Of a stretch of DNA of 64,000 nucleotides, positions 20,874 to 31,342 are shown one piece after another. The notes under the pieces are model-generated. The model was not told the DNA's origin, searched no databases, and saw only the letters and a program-made list of their open reading frames with translations. Numbering within the stretch: position 1 is the stretch's first letter; each line of letters begins with the position of its first letter. The translations under genes were made by a program, and so were the position numbers. Source of the stretch: Sodalis sp. CWE (GTDB taxonomy: Bacteria; Pseudomonadota; Gammaproteobacteria; Enterobacterales; Enterobacteriaceae); contig NZ_JAESFE010000001.1 in the NCBI RefSeq assembly GCF_019646055.1, forward strand, positions 310,001 through 374,000. Reading direction: 5' to 3'.

Positions 20874-21437
20874 TTACGAGTTTTTACTTCTTTTAAAAGA
20901 ATTTTCAATAAAATTGTTAGCTATTATCAAGAATTGATGAACCATCTGATGTGCGGCTTCTTCTTGCATTTCTTGTCGAATGATTGATTCTTCAACGTTA
21001 TTTGCTAATGCTGTGACTGGATTATTAAAGAACGAACGATATATTTTTATGTTAATAGGATAAGTATCCTTTCCTATAATTACCACTTGTGCATTTACGT
21101 TAAGTGTTATTTGACACTCAACAATTTTTTCGCTTTGAAATACTGAGGAAAAAATTTGATTTTCTGATGCATCAATAATATGTAATAGTGGTGAAGAGTT
21201 ATTTTTATTATGAGCGCTATCATTGTTAACTAACTTTATATTATTCAGGCGAAGCTCCTGTCTTACTGCGTAAGTTAACGGTCCATAAGGATCATAGCTA
21301 CTTAAAGTTACAATTTTTATTTTTTCTAATCGAGTCTCTGGTTTAACATCGCGCAAGTGGTAACCACATCCTGTAATGATCATTGTTGCTAGCCATATTA
21401 CTAATGTCCAGCATCGGATCATACTTCTTATTTCCAT
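20874..21437 (-). CDS. lptE: LPS-assembly lipoprotein LptE
   Basis: Outer-membrane partner of LptD for LPS insertion. 187 aa against 193. Signal peptide with lipobox ending ITGC-GYHLRD, so the mature Cys is near residue 24. The central PYGPLTYAVRQELRLNN and IKIYRSFFNNPVTALA stretches match E. coli; the low-complexity E. coli C-terminus is missing. ATG at 21422 (M6) is an alternative start. Starts 6 nt after the leuS stop, in the leuS-lptE-holA-nadD operon order. Confidence 0.94.
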   Translation of the reverse strand: MEIRSMIRCWTLVIWLATMIITGCGYHLRDVKPETRLEKIKIVTLSSYDPYGPLTYAVRQELRLNNIKLVNNDSAHNKNNSSPLLHIIDASENQIFSSVFQSEKIVECQITLNVNAQVVIIGKDTYPINIKIYRSFFNNPVTALANNVEESIIRQEMQEEAAHQMVHQFLIIANNFIENSFKRSKNS

Positions 21438-21443
21438 TTTAAG

Positions 21444-24035
21444 TTAATTTACAACTAAATTAAAAAGTTTATTAGGAATGTAGATCACTTTATGTATCTT
21501 GGATTTCTTAATAAACTTTGCAACTATAGGTTCTTGAATAGCACGATTGTATACTAAAGTTTCGTCAGCATTGATGGGTACAGTCACTTTTCCTCGAAAT
21601 TTACCATTAATCTGAATAATTATTACTTTATTGCTATCCTTTATAGCAGACTTATCCACAGTTGGCCATGCTGCTTTATCAATTTCTTCTTTTTTACCGA
21701 GCGCCTTCCAAAGAAAAAAGCAGATATGCGGAGTAAATGGATAGAGCATTAATACAATTGCCGTTAATGCTTCATGCAACAACGCACGGTCCTGCATAGT
21801 TGTCTGTGGTGCATTAATTAATTTATTTGTTAGCTCCATTATAGCTGCGATAGCAGTATTAAATTTCTTTAGACAGTCAATATCTTTGGTAACTTTTGCG
21901 ATAGTTTTATGTATTTCTCGTCGCAATATTTTTTGTTCATCTTTTAATAAATCAGGATTTAATACACCTCCCAGACCGTTTATAGTATGTTTGTAGACTA
22001 ACTTCCAAATACGATTTAGAAAACGGCTACCACCTTCAACTCCAGATTCCTTCCATTCAAGAGCCATTTCTACTGGTGCTGCAAACATTACAAAAAGACG
22101 GACAGTGTCAGCACCGTATTTCTTTACCATTTGTTCTGGATCGATACCATTATTTTTAGATTTTGACATTTTGATCATGCCAGCATATATCAATTTATGC
22201 CCATTAACATCAATAGCACTTATAATTCGTCCTTTTCCATCGCGTTTTATACTAACAACGTTCATTGGTGAGATCCAAACTGGATTTCCTTTTTTTTCAA
22301 AATAATAGAAAGCATCAGAAAGCACCATACCCTGGCATAACAAACGTTTGACCGGTTCATCATTTGAGACTAGCCCTGCATCACGTAATAATTTGTGATA
22401 AAATCGAAAATATATAAGGTGCATGGTTGCATGTTCGATGCCGCCAACATATAAATCTACGGGTAACCAATAATTAGTAGCAATTGGATCTAGCATGCCG
22501 TAGTCATAGTTTGGACACGTATAACGTGCATAATACCAAGAAGACTCCATAAATGTATCAAATGTATCCGTTTCTCGTAATGCTGGACGATTATTATAGA
22601 TAGTCTTTATCCAATTTGGATTGGATTTCAATGGATTAGATATTCCGTTTACTAAAACGTTTTCTGGAAGAAGAACTGGTAACTGTTTTTCAGGTACTGG
22701 TACGATAGACCCATTTTCAAGAGTTATCATTGGAATCGGAGCTCCCCAGTAACGTTGCCGAGAAACTCCCCAATCGCGCAAGCGATAGCTTACCTTACGT
22801 TTCCCACTGCCTTTGGCAATCAAGGTATCAATAATAGTATTGATCGTTTTTCGCACTTTAAGGTTATCTTTAAGTTTATTAATTTGAAATACAGTATTAT
22901 GTTTTTTTAACAAATTAAAAGAAAGGTTTAGCTCACTGTCATACAAATCATGGTTAATTACTTTTATTGGTAAACCATATTTACGGGCAAATTTAAAATC
23001 AATTTTATTGAATCCAGGAATTGCCATAATTGCATTTTTACAATAATTCGCTAATCTAAAGCTAGTAATCCAAATTGGCAACATCTCATTAGTTATTGGA
23101 TGTACCGCATATAGACCAGTAGCTATTCCTTTCTGTTCTATTAGAGTTGTTTTTGATTCTGATAATTTCTTGGTCAGTTGACATTTTTGAATAAAGTCAG
23201 CGATTTTTTGATCGGACTTTGCAACTTTTAGAGAAAGAGGATGATCTATTGCTAGAATAATATAAGTTGCACTTATAATTGCATCTGGACGTGCAGTATA
23301 AGCTGTAATAACCTCCTTGCTGTTTGATATTTTTAATATGATTTCTACTCCATCTGAACGGCCAATCCAATTTCTTTGCATAGTTTTTACCTTTTCTGGC
23401 CAAAAATCTAGTTTCTCTAAACTATCCAAAAGTTGATCAGCATAAGAAGTAATTTTTATAAACCATTGTGGTATTGCTTTATATTTAACCTGTGTATTGC
23501 AACGCCAGCAATAACCATCGATAACTTGTTCATTGGCCAATACAGTTTGATCTTGCGGACACCAATTAACTACGGATTTTTTTTTATATGCTAATCCTTT
23601 CTTATATAAGAGAATAAAGAACCACTGTTCCCAACGATAGTAATTTGGACTGCAAGTGGTAATCTCACGACTCCAATCGTAACTAAAACCTAATAGTTTT
23701 AACTGTTTCTTCATATAATCGATGTTAGCATAAGTCCATTTTGCTGGAGCAACGTTATTTTTAATTGCTGCCCTTTCAGCTGGTAAGCCGAAAGCATCCC
23801 AACCAATAGGATGTAAAACATTTTTTCCTAACATACGTTGGTAACGAGCAATTACATCACTAATAGTGTAGTTACGCACATGTCCTATATGTAAACGGCC
23901 AGAAGGATAGGGAAGCATGGAGAGACAGTAATATTTTTCTTTGCTAGGATCTTCAGTAACCTTAAATGTATTATTTTCCTTCCAATATAATTGGACCATA
24001 GGTTCTATTTTTTCTGGACAATAAAATTCTTGCAT
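21444..24035 (-). CDS. leuS: Leucyl-tRNA synthetase with degenerate editing (CP1) site
   Basis: Charges tRNA-Leu. 863 aa from the ATG at 24035 ([12 protein letters not shown] aligned to E. coli MQEQYRPEEIES); the 13-codon upstream extension is unsupported. HIGH as LHIGHVRN, zinc Cys (CPQ, CWRC), KMSKSKNNG and the C-terminal anchor [14 protein letters not shown] are intact. In CP1, TTRPDTF reads TARPDAI (T248A, T252A, E. coli numbering), the GTGAVM segment reads CKNAIM, and GHDQRD reads GFNKID, keeping only the last Asp. Synthesis looks functional; proofreading is probably lost or relaxed. SD AAGGA precedes the ATG. Confidence 0.97.
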   Translation of the reverse strand: MQEFYCPEKIEPMVQLYWKENNTFKVTEDPSKEKYYCLSMLPYPSGRLHIGHVRNYTISDVIARYQRMLGKNVLHPIGWDAFGLPAERAAIKNNVAPAKWTYANIDYMKKQLKLLGFSYDWSREITTCSPNYYRWEQWFFILLYKKGLAYKKKSVVNWCPQDQTVLANEQVIDGYCWRCNTQVKYKAIPQWFIKITSYADQLLDSLEKLDFWPEKVKTMQRNWIGRSDGVEIILKISNSKEVITAYTARPDAIISATYIILAIDHPLSLKVAKSDQKIADFIQKCQLTKKLSESKTTLIEQKGIATGLYAVHPITNEMLPIWITSFRLANYCKNAIMAIPGFNKIDFKFARKYGLPIKVINHDLYDSELNLSFNLLKKHNTVFQINKLKDNLKVRKTINTIIDTLIAKGSGKRKVSYRLRDWGVSRQRYWGAPIPMITLENGSIVPVPEKQLPVLLPENVLVNGISNPLKSNPNWIKTIYNNRPALRETDTFDTFMESSWYYARYTCPNYDYGMLDPIATNYWLPVDLYVGGIEHATMHLIYFRFYHKLLRDAGLVSNDEPVKRLLCQGMVLSDAFYYFEKKGNPVWISPMNVVSIKRDGKGRIISAIDVNGHKLIYAGMIKMSKSKNNGIDPEQMVKKYGADTVRLFVMFAAPVEMALEWKESGVEGGSRFLNRIWKLVYKHTINGLGGVLNPDLLKDEQKILRREIHKTIAKVTKDIDCLKKFNTAIAAIMELTNKLINAPQTTMQDRALLHEALTAIVLMLYPFTPHICFFLWKALGKKEEIDKAAWPTVDKSAIKDSNKVIIIQINGKFRGKVTVPINADETLVYNRAIQEPIVAKFIKKSKIHKVIYIPNKLFNLVVN

Positions 24036-24705
24036 AATAAAAAAAGTGTTCCTTATATTAAAAATAAAGATCAATGATCTCTTTAAATAAAGAGATAAAA
24101 TCGCAATAGTTACGACAACTCGATAAAAGTCTTTTTTTAAATCATCAATCTAAGATTGATTGTATATCTAAAATAGATTTTTTATTTTTTCAACCGTAAT
24201 AAACACATAGGCTATTATAAATAGTGATTGTATTTCAAACGAATCATAGATTAATTAATAACTACCTCGTAGTATGACTGAAAACCACTAACAATTAATT
24301 ATTATAAATCTTTTCCTTATTTGCGTTGGTTATGAAAATCATAAAGATCCTCTTATTGAGGAAGAATAGTTGATAAGTATTGATAATATTTATTTTTCTT
24401 CTTTAAAAGAAAGCTATGCGATTGCTATTTAAAAAAAACAGTCTGTATTGTATTTTTTAGCTGTATATTTTATTTCATCAACTTATATTTCATTTTTTTA
24501 ATTCAAATTTAAATATTCTATCTTAACTTCTATAATTTTTCTTGCCTATGTTATGAACTTTATTTTTCTACTTTTGATAAATTCCGACTGCATGAAATTG
24601 ATGTTAGTTTTTTTAAAACGTAAATACATCATATAAAAAAATAAATGTTATTTAGTTGTTTTGATGGGGAATCATATTTTTTCTTTTGAAAAGTAAATTT
24701 AATGC
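24036..24705. other. Gap between leuS and lnt, no gene seen
   Basis: E. coli has several genes here, including the glt transport cluster; none is recognisable. An ATCTCTTTA/TAAAGAGAT hairpin lies about 40 nt before leuS, and an exact family 13-mer at 24399-24411. Confidence 0.6.
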
Positions 24706-26238
24706 TTAATTAAAATTTCTATAACGATCAAGAACAAATGCAACGAGACCTGTCAAGATTATAATAATCCATATTGGCCAGGAGCCAAGTTGAGCGTATA
24801 AGGTCATTCCTGTTGTTGGGGTTACGCACACGTTAAGGATCCCTCGAGTAAATTGTGGTAGTTGTGCTTGCACAGTCCCACTTGCACTAATAACGGCAGT
24901 GATGCCGTTATTAGTGCTTCGCAATAAAGGTCTTCCTAGCTCTAGTGAACGCATACGAGCCATTTGAAGATGTTGCCACGGTCCAATAGAGTTTCCAAAC
25001 CAAGCATCGTTGGATACAGTCAGTAAAAAATCAGTGTCTGGACGAAAATTATCTCGTACTTGATTTCCGAAAATAATTTCATAGCAAATAACAGCTGTCA
25101 ATTTTATTCCAGCTGCTTGTAGTTGGGGTTGCTGATAAGGACCTTGAGTTAGTGATGACATCGGTAGATTAAACATTGGAGCCAATGGTCGCAATAAATT
25201 TGCAAACGGTACAATCTCTCCAAATGGAACTAAATGGTGTTTATCATACCGTTCTTTAGAGGGATATTGGTACGGTACAGGTCCACCAAGTAAAATAATA
25301 CTGTTAAAGTAATTTTTTCCATATGAGGAAGATCTTGCATCAATAATGCCGGTAATTAAATTAGTATTATTTTTTCGCAATTGTTTATCCAGCTGAGTTA
25401 AAAAATCACTTTGAGTAATTTCACTATCTGGTATAGCTGATTCTGGCCAAATAACTATTTTTGATTTACCAAGAACAGATAAGGTTTTTTGCAGATAAAC
25501 TTCTAACGTTGATGCTATTTGATTTCGTTCCCATTTGATTGACTGTGGAATATTTCCTTGTACCAAAGATATGGAAACAGTACGCCAAGATTGAGATTGA
25601 TACCAACGTAATGAACATAAAGGATAAAAAAGTATCGGTATAATTAAACCGGACATTAGTGCTAATTTTTGCCGCTGCAACAGAGCAAAAATGATCAGTC
25701 CACTGATCATTACTAGTAAGAAAGTAATTGTTTGTACGCCAAATAAAGGTGCAACACCTTTTAATGGACCATCTATCTGACTGTAACCAAATTCCAACCA
25801 AGGAAAACCGGTTAATATTCTAGCTCGTAAAAATTCAGTAACAGACCATAAAGTTGGTGCACCAAGGGCTAATCTAAAGCAGTTAAAGTAAGGCCATAAT
25901 CTAACAAGTAAGATAGTAAAAAACATTGGATAAAGAGCCATATAATTCGTAAGAATTACTATTAATAGTATATTAACTAACTTTGGCAAACCGCTGTATT
26001 GTGCAATGCACACGTATATCCAATTAATTCCAACACCGAAAAATCCAAGGCCCCAAATAAAACCTAACCAGCTAGCTTGTCGAACAGATAGATTTAGTGT
26101 AATACCTAATAGTCCGCTTAGCGAAAAAATAGCTGCCGGCCAAAAACCATAAGGAGAAAATGCTAGAGTGCCAGAAGCGCCAGTAATAAAAGCAAAAGGT
26201 ACACAAAATCTTTTTCGGTGTTTGAAAAATAATGACAC
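24706..26238 (-). CDS. lnt: Apolipoprotein N-acyltransferase
   Basis: Adds the third acyl chain to lipoproteins in the inner membrane, needed for Lol export of Pal and LptE. 510 aa against 512. N-terminal multi-helix domain (about 1-200), then a nitrilase-like domain with the catalytic triad visible as WPESAIPD (Glu), YDKHHLVPFGE (Lys) and VICYEIIFG (Cys). The start is GTG (26236-26238). TTTCTA-T-TAGAAA lies directly upstream. corC (ybeX), next to it in E. coli, is missing. Confidence 0.97.
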   Translation of the reverse strand: MSLFFKHRKRFCVPFAFITGASGTLAFSPYGFWPAAIFSLSGLLGITLNLSVRQASWLGFIWGLGFFGVGINWIYVCIAQYSGLPKLVNILLIVILTNYMALYPMFFTILLVRLWPYFNCFRLALGAPTLWSVTEFLRARILTGFPWLEFGYSQIDGPLKGVAPLFGVQTITFLLVMISGLIIFALLQRQKLALMSGLIIPILFYPLCSLRWYQSQSWRTVSISLVQGNIPQSIKWERNQIASTLEVYLQKTLSVLGKSKIVIWPESAIPDSEITQSDFLTQLDKQLRKNNTNLITGIIDARSSSYGKNYFNSIILLGGPVPYQYPSKERYDKHHLVPFGEIVPFANLLRPLAPMFNLPMSSLTQGPYQQPQLQAAGIKLTAVICYEIIFGNQVRDNFRPDTDFLLTVSNDAWFGNSIGPWQHLQMARMRSLELGRPLLRSTNNGITAVISASGTVQAQLPQFTRGILNVCVTPTTGMTLYAQLGSWPIWIIIILTGLVAFVLDRYRNFN

Positions 26239-26627
26239 AGCTTTTCTATTAGAAATAGGTTCTCTATGGTCGATTTTTTTGATTCTAAATTATTTAGAGT
26301 GATATTACTGAATAATAATATAGTTCTTATTGTGTTACATGATTATTGAGAAATAGAGCACACTTCTGGATCTTTTGTTTTGTCAGAAAAATATCGGTTC
26401 TTTTAAAGAAGAATCGAATTGAAAAAGTCACGGAAATTGTTTTTTAATAACAAAGAAAATAAAATCCTGTTGGAATAGAACATTAATAGTAGACGCACTC
26501 TTTTAATTTAAAAATATCTTTATAAGGATAAACTATTTTATAGTGAATTAAATATTTCTCATCTTAAATTTATTTTTTTATTGATAAATAGCATATAAGC
26601 AGTTCAACTAAAATTGGTACAAACTTC

Positions 26628-26650
26628 TTCTTTCTATATTATAGAAAGAA
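26628..26650. repeat. Long perfect dyad, 11-bp arms
   Basis: TTCTTTCTATA-T-TATAGAAAGAA. It is far from any start codon (lnt starts 390 nt away, and ybeY ends 270 nt away). Confidence 0.55.
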
Positions 26651-26663
26651 AATTAAAAGACAT

Positions 26664-26681
26664 TTCTTTCCAACGAAAGAA
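26664..26681. repeat. Intergenic dyad
   Basis: TTCTTTC-CAAC-GAAAGAA, perfect 7-bp arms with a 4-nt loop. Confidence 0.5.
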
Positions 26682-26920
26682 CTGATTAGTTTTTTTTATA
26701 GAAAAACTAAAAAAGAAAATTTTATTTAAATAAACTTAAATAGTTATAAAATAATTGACTTATCTTTTAACTTATTATTCTCCTCTTCAAGACATTTAAA
26801 AAATCTTTGCATAGGAACTCGTCGTTTGCTTGTTAAACAGTATGCAATTATTTTACACATTGCTTTTTTGATATTCAGCACTGTAACATTAAATTCATTT
26901 CAAAAGGTCAGAATTACTGT

Positions 26921-27382
26921 TTAATACGGATTTAAATAACCGAGTTTATGCATTATCTTAATTTCCAATGACTCCATCGTCAGAACCTCTCTATCTAAAA
27001 TATGGTTAAACCCTAACAGATGTAATGAACCATGGATTGTCATATGTGCCCAATGTGACTCTAATTTTTTTTTCTGCTGCCTTGCTTCAAATTCTACCAC
27101 TTGTCGACAAATTACTAAATCTCCTAGTAAAGAGGATTTTATTTCAGGTGGAGCTGTAAAATGAAAGGAAAGCACATTAGTTGGTTGATTTTTTCCTAGA
27201 TAAATCATAGCTAATATACGGCTTTCTGCTTTGTCTACTATTCGAACGGTAATTTCTTTACTATTTTTCTGATGATAACATGATGACACCGCGCATTGTA
27301 CCCAACGTAAGAAATCTTTCTTTTTTGGAAGTCCTTGTTTTTTTTTACAAGCTAACTGCAAATTAAGCACTATGCTTCTCAT
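26921..27382 (-). CDS. ybeY: Endoribonuclease YbeY (16S rRNA maturation)
   Basis: Single-strand RNase for 16S rRNA 3' maturation and ribosome quality control. 153 aa against 155. The zinc-binding HGSLHLLGFNH motif keeps all three His; the intervening Asp of the family consensus (GYDH) is Asn. NVLSFHF and LLGDLVICRQVVEFEA match E. coli. ybeZ, its usual operon partner, is missing downstream of miaB. A TTTCTA, 6-nt, TAGAAA hairpin ends 2 nt before the ATG. Confidence 0.96.
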   Translation of the reverse strand: MRSIVLNLQLACKKKQGLPKKKDFLRWVQCAVSSCYHQKNSKEITVRIVDKAESRILAMIYLGKNQPTNVLSFHFTAPPEIKSSLLGDLVICRQVVEFEARQQKKKLESHWAHMTIHGSLHLLGFNHILDREVLTMESLEIKIMHKLGYLNPY

Positions 27383-27930
27383 AATTTCTATTTCGTTAGA
27401 AATAAGTAAATAAAAGAAGATTAATAAATTAATATTCTATCAGAAGTCTATGAAATATAGCTTTTTTAAGCTTAAAAAAATTGATAAAATTTATTTATTT
27501 TCATTTTTTCAAAAAAACTTCTTCTTTATTTTATGGTTTACCTAAATAAAGAGGCTTCAAACATTGAATTTGCTTAATAAATTTTTTTATAAATTAATTT
27601 TTTTTTAAAACAAAAAATTTTCGGAAAATACATAAAAACTTTTTGTCTTTTAATTGAAAAACTTGTTTTAAAGACCGCTTTTTTTAAAGCGTGAATTTTA
27701 ATTAATTTCGATTAATTTTGGTTTTTTTTATGCTGTATCCTTTGTTTGTTTATTATCATCAAAAGTCGCTAAAACTTAGAAAGTTATAATTTAAAAACCA
27801 TCTTTAAGTTTTTTCCAAAATAACCTTTTGAGAAGGTCTTACCGTTTAACTATTTCCATAATGACATTTTAAATATTTTATTTTTGCTTGCAAGTTGTTG
27901 CAGTTTAGATAACTAAAAATAATCAATGAG
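27383..27930. other. Gap between ybeY and miaB; ybeZ slot empty
   Basis: ybeZ (phoH-like) would lie here; not recognisable. Long A/T homopolymer runs. Dyad ACCTT-TTGAG-AAGGT at 27823-27837. Confidence 0.6.
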
Positions 27931-29307
27931 TTAACTGGACATGTGGCATTTATTGTTTTCATGTAATTTTATCTGATCTTCTGTTTTTAACAGCAGACCA
28001 CGAAGAAAATGTGAATGAACATCAATAATTTTTACATCAACAAACGTTCCTATTGTGGTTGGTAGACCTTTAAAATTAACTATCCGATTGGTCTCAGTCC
28101 TACCAAAAAGCTCCATTATATTTTTACGAGATACGCCTTCAACAAGAATACGTTGTGTTGTTCCTTGCATACGACGACTATGCTGCATAGTCTGCTGATT
28201 TATACGTTCTTGCAACATGTACAGTCTCTGTTTTTTTTCTTCTTCGCTAGTATCATCTAGCATATTTGCAGCTGGTGTTCCAGGACGAGGAGAATAAAGA
28301 AAACTGAAACTCATATCAAAATTCATATCGATAATAAATTGCATCGTTTTTTCAAAATCCTGTTTAGTTTCTCCAGGAAAACCAACAATAAAATCAGAAC
28401 TGATGTGAATATTTGGACGCACCTTTCTCAATCGATCAATTATTGACTTATATTCAGAAACAGTATGAGAACGCTTCATCATCGTTAAGATACGATCAGA
28501 ACCACTTTGGACTGGTAAGTGCAAAAAATTAACTAATTCAGTTGTATCACGATAAACTTCAATAATTTCATTAGTAAATTCTGTAGGATGACTAGTAATA
28601 TAACGTATTCGATCAATACCATCGATAGATGCTACGAATCGTATTAACTCAGAGAAAGAACACAAACTACCATCATGATTAGTACCGCAATATGCATTAA
28701 CATTTTGTCCTAGTAATGTAACTTCACGCACACCTTGTTTTGCAAGTTGAGTTATTTCAGATAAAATATCTTCACATGGCCGGCTAATTTCCTCCCCACG
28801 AGTGAAAGGTATAATACAGAAACTACAATATTTATCACAGCCTTCCATAACAGATACAAAAGCAGTTGGTCCTGTTGCCCGGGGTTTCGGAAAAAAGTCA
28901 AATTTTTCAAATTTTGGAAAACTGACATCAATCACAGGATTTCTAGTTTGATAGACCTGATCAAGCATTTTCGGAAGTCGATGTAATGTTTGTGGTCCAA
29001 AAATTATATTTACGTAATTGGCCCGCTCGTAAATATAAGCACCTTCCTGTGAAGCTACGCATCCTCCGACACCAATTATTATTTCTGGTCTTTTTTTAAT
29101 TAATTTTTTCCATCGTCCTAATTGATGAAATACTTTTTCTTGTGCTTTTTCTCGAACAGAACAAGTGTTAAGTAATAAAATATTTGCTTCTTCAGGGTTT
29201 TCTGTCAGTTGATAATTATGAGTATTGTTTAATAGACTAACTATCTTAGATGAATCGTATTCATTCATCTGACAACCCCAAGTTTTGATATAAAGTTTTT
29301 TATTCAT
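27931..29307 (-). CDS. miaB: tRNA-2-methylthio-N6-dimethylallyladenosine synthase
   Basis: Radical SAM methylthiotransferase that modifies A37 of tRNAs reading UNN codons. 458 aa from the ATG at 29307 ([19 protein letters not shown], matching E. coli MTKKLHIKTWG); the 18-codon extension upstream is not conserved. Auxiliary cluster Cys in [16 protein letters not shown] and GGCVASQ, SAM cluster CDKYCSFC, C-terminal TRAM domain with a shortened tail (E. coli 474). Faces ubiF divergently, as in E. coli. Confidence 0.97.
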   Translation of the reverse strand: MNKKLYIKTWGCQMNEYDSSKIVSLLNNTHNYQLTENPEEANILLLNTCSVREKAQEKVFHQLGRWKKLIKKRPEIIIGVGGCVASQEGAYIYERANYVNIIFGPQTLHRLPKMLDQVYQTRNPVIDVSFPKFEKFDFFPKPRATGPTAFVSVMEGCDKYCSFCIIPFTRGEEISRPCEDILSEITQLAKQGVREVTLLGQNVNAYCGTNHDGSLCSFSELIRFVASIDGIDRIRYITSHPTEFTNEIIEVYRDTTELVNFLHLPVQSGSDRILTMMKRSHTVSEYKSIIDRLRKVRPNIHISSDFIVGFPGETKQDFEKTMQFIIDMNFDMSFSFLYSPRPGTPAANMLDDTSEEEKKQRLYMLQERINQQTMQHSRRMQGTTQRILVEGVSRKNIMELFGRTETNRIVNFKGLPTTIGTFVDVKIIDVHSHFLRGLLLKTEDQIKLHENNKCHMSS

Positions 29308-29490
29308 AGTTTTAAAATATTCCAATGTAGGTTTAAATGTAAAGCTGATCAAATCAAACATACTCTCTTCATTTGGAATGCTGTTTTATAGTTATTAGTT
29401 TATTTATTTAATAAGTTTTATAAAAAACATAAATATTTTATATTAATTTTTTATATAAGAGATAGTAGGAATAAAAAGAAAGTAAAAATA

Positions 29491-30681
29491 ATGAAAAACA
29501 ATAATGCAGATTATGACATAGCCGTAGTTGGAGGTGGGATGATAGGATCATCTTTAGCGTTAATGTTAGCTCAAGCAGGATTTCAGATGTTGCTAATAGA
29601 TCCAACAGAACCGTTAGTATCCATTGAAAATGGCAAATTACCGGACTTAAGAGTATCCGCAATTAATCATGCTTCCATTTCACTTTTGCGTTGCATCAAT
29701 GTATGGCATCGTATTGATGATCGTTTTATTACTCCATACGATCAATTAGAAGTTTGGGAATGGCCTATTTCAAAATTAGTATTCAATGCGTCTTATTTTA
29801 ATCTACCAGAACTTGGTTTTATGGTTGAGAATTGGCGAATTAGGCAAGCCTTGTGGAAAGGTTTCGAAGACTGTAGTACATTAACAGTATGTTGTCCATC
29901 TTCATTAGTTACAATGATTCGAGAAGGCAACTTATGGCGTCTAATGCTTAATGATCATAGTAGCGTTACAAGCAAAATTGTAATTGGAGCAGATGGAGAA
30001 AACTCTTTAGTGCGCCAAAAGGCTGGCATTGTAGTTAATGGATGGGAATATCGCCAGTCTTGTCTTTTGTTTACCATAGAAATGAATTCTTCTAATAAAA
30101 AAAAAAATATAACTTGGCAAATATTTCATCCTTCTGGACCAAGGGCATTTTTACCTCTTTATGGATCATGGGCATCACTAGTTTGGTATGATAGTGTTGC
30201 AAACATACGCAAATTAGAAGCGCTTTCTTTATCAGAATTAACACATGCGGTAAAAACAGCTTTCCCAACACATCTTGGTGCTTTTTCTTTGCATAAAGCA
30301 AAGTCGTTTTCTTTAGTCTATCGGCATATCAATAACTATGTTACGTCAGGAGTAGCGTTAGTTGGAGATGCTGCACATACCGTCAATCCTCTTGCTGGTC
30401 AAGGGGCCAATCTTGGATTTCTTGATGTTAAGACCTTAGCAGAGATTTTAATTTCCGCTCTTAATCGAGGTGAAAATTGGGATAAAGAAATGGTACTAAA
30501 ACGTTATCAAAAAAAAAGACAGTGCAGTAATTTTCTAATGCAAACGGGGATAAATCTATTGTATGTAATGTTTAGTAATGATTTGTTACCGATAGTGATA
30601 ACGCGTAATTTTGGATTAATGCTTATGCAAAAAACTAACATACTTAAGCGGTTTGCTGTACGTTATATGCAAGGATTATAA
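29491..30681 (+). CDS. ubiF: 2-octaprenyl-3-methyl-6-methoxy-1,4-benzoquinol hydroxylase
   Basis: FAD monooxygenase for a late ring hydroxylation in ubiquinone synthesis. 396 aa against 391. FAD GxGxxG as VVGGGMIGSS (13-22), the NAD/FAD GADGENS motif, and GDAAHTVNPLAGQGANLG. The conserved DLRVSAIN segment and the C-terminal tail (LKRFAVRYMQGL) match E. coli UbiF rather than UbiH or VisC. Followed by the tRNA cluster as in E. coli. Implies a quinone-based respiratory chain. Confidence 0.95.
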   Translation: MKNNNADYDIAVVGGGMIGSSLALMLAQAGFQMLLIDPTEPLVSIENGKLPDLRVSAINHASISLLRCINVWHRIDDRFITPYDQLEVWEWPISKLVFNASYFNLPELGFMVENWRIRQALWKGFEDCSTLTVCCPSSLVTMIREGNLWRLMLNDHSSVTSKIVIGADGENSLVRQKAGIVVNGWEYRQSCLLFTIEMNSSNKKKNITWQIFHPSGPRAFLPLYGSWASLVWYDSVANIRKLEALSLSELTHAVKTAFPTHLGAFSLHKAKSFSLVYRHINNYVTSGVALVGDAAHTVNPLAGQGANLGFLDVKTLAEILISALNRGENWDKEMVLKRYQKKRQCSNFLMQTGINLLYVMFSNDLLPIVITRNFGLMLMQKTNILKRFAVRYMQGL

Positions 30682-30970
30682 TGTTCTCTTTTTAAAAAGA
30701 ACCAAAAGAAATCAATTTTTTCCTAAAAATTCTCCATTTTTAATTTTTAAATTCTTTAACGAAAGAAATATTAAAAATCGACCATCTAAATTAGAAACGA
30801 ACGAGTTGTGATCTATATTTAAACTTAATTTCTACGTCTAGAATAGCTTTCGAAACAGAAAGAATCAAATAAATTTGTAAAATTTATTTATCTAATACAT
30901 CAATTAAAAAATAAATATTTCTTCTTTTAAAGAAGACAATTAAAAATAAATAATGTTTTTATATGTTTAC
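30682..30970. other. Gap between ubiF and the tRNA cluster
   Basis: No gene. CTTTTTAAAAAG-containing dyad immediately after the ubiF stop and a 17-nt dyad at 30920-30936. Confidence 0.5.
30920..30936. repeat. Intergenic dyad with exact family 13-mer
   Basis: TCTTCTTT-T-AAAGAAGA, perfect 8-bp arms. Contains TTCTTTTAAAGAA (30922-30934), found exactly at five other intergenic sites counting both strands. Confidence 0.55.
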
Positions 30971-31025
30971 TGAGGCACCAGGATTCGAACCTGGGCATGG
31001 CGGGATCAAAACCCGCTGCCTTAAA
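30971..31025 (-). pseudogene. Truncated tRNA-Gln copy
   Basis: 55 nt matching the 3' part of the intact tRNA-Gln (31071-31125) with one mismatch (TGAGG for TGGGG in the acceptor). The anticodon and T arms are present; the D arm and 5' acceptor strand are replaced by unrelated AT sequence. E. coli has four tandem Gln tRNAs at this locus, so this is probably the decayed remainder of one. Confidence 0.85.
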
Positions 31026-31069
31026 TTTTTATACTGATTTCTTTAAAAAGAAAACTTTTTAGATTTTAA

Positions 31070-31143
31070 CTGGGGCACCAGGATTCGAACCTGGGCATGG
31101 CGGGATCAAAACCCGCTGCCTTAAACCACTTGGCTATACCCCA
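31070..31143 (-). tRNA. tRNA-Gln (anticodon TTG)
   Basis: Complete: acceptor TGGGGTA/TGCCCCA, D arm GCCAAGTGGTTTAAGGC, anticodon stem GCGGG/CCCGC with TTG, T arm GGTTCGAATCC, discriminator G. CCA not encoded. Member of the E. coli metT-leuW-gln cluster order. Confidence 0.95.
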
Positions 31144-31170
31144 TCTTTATAATAAAAGATAAAAAAAGTA

Positions 31171-31254
31171 TACGGGAGGCGAGATTTGAACTCGCACATC
31201 TTCCGATGCCAGAACCTAAATCTGGTGCGTCTACCAATTTTTCGCCACTCCCGC
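31171..31254 (-). tRNA. leuW: tRNA-Leu (anticodon TAG)
   Basis: 84 nt including the long variable arm (CATCGGAAGATG). Acceptor GCGGGAG/CTCCCGT, anticodon TAG in a CAGATTTAGGTTCTG context as in E. coli leuW. The D loop contains an extended A run. CCA not encoded. Confidence 0.95.
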
Positions 31255-31267
31255 AAAATTTTTTCAA

Positions 31268-31342
31268 TGGCTACGACGGGATTCGAACCTGTGTCCTCAG
31301 CATTATGAGTGCTGCGCTCTAAACCGACTGAGCTACGTAGCC
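31268..31342 (-). tRNA. metT: tRNA-Met, elongator (anticodon CAT)
   Basis: 75 nt, acceptor GGCTACG/CGTAGCC with discriminator A, anticodon loop CTCATAA, T arm GGTTCGAATCC. The paired first acceptor base pair argues for the elongator, not the initiator. CCA not encoded. Confidence 0.95.

Larger units (their letters stand above)
26239..26920. other. Gap between lnt and ybeY; corC slot empty
   Basis: No remnant of corC recognised. Contains the longest loop-1 dyad of the window (26628-26650) followed 13 nt later by another (26664-26681), and a family 13-mer at 26398-26410. Confidence 0.6.
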
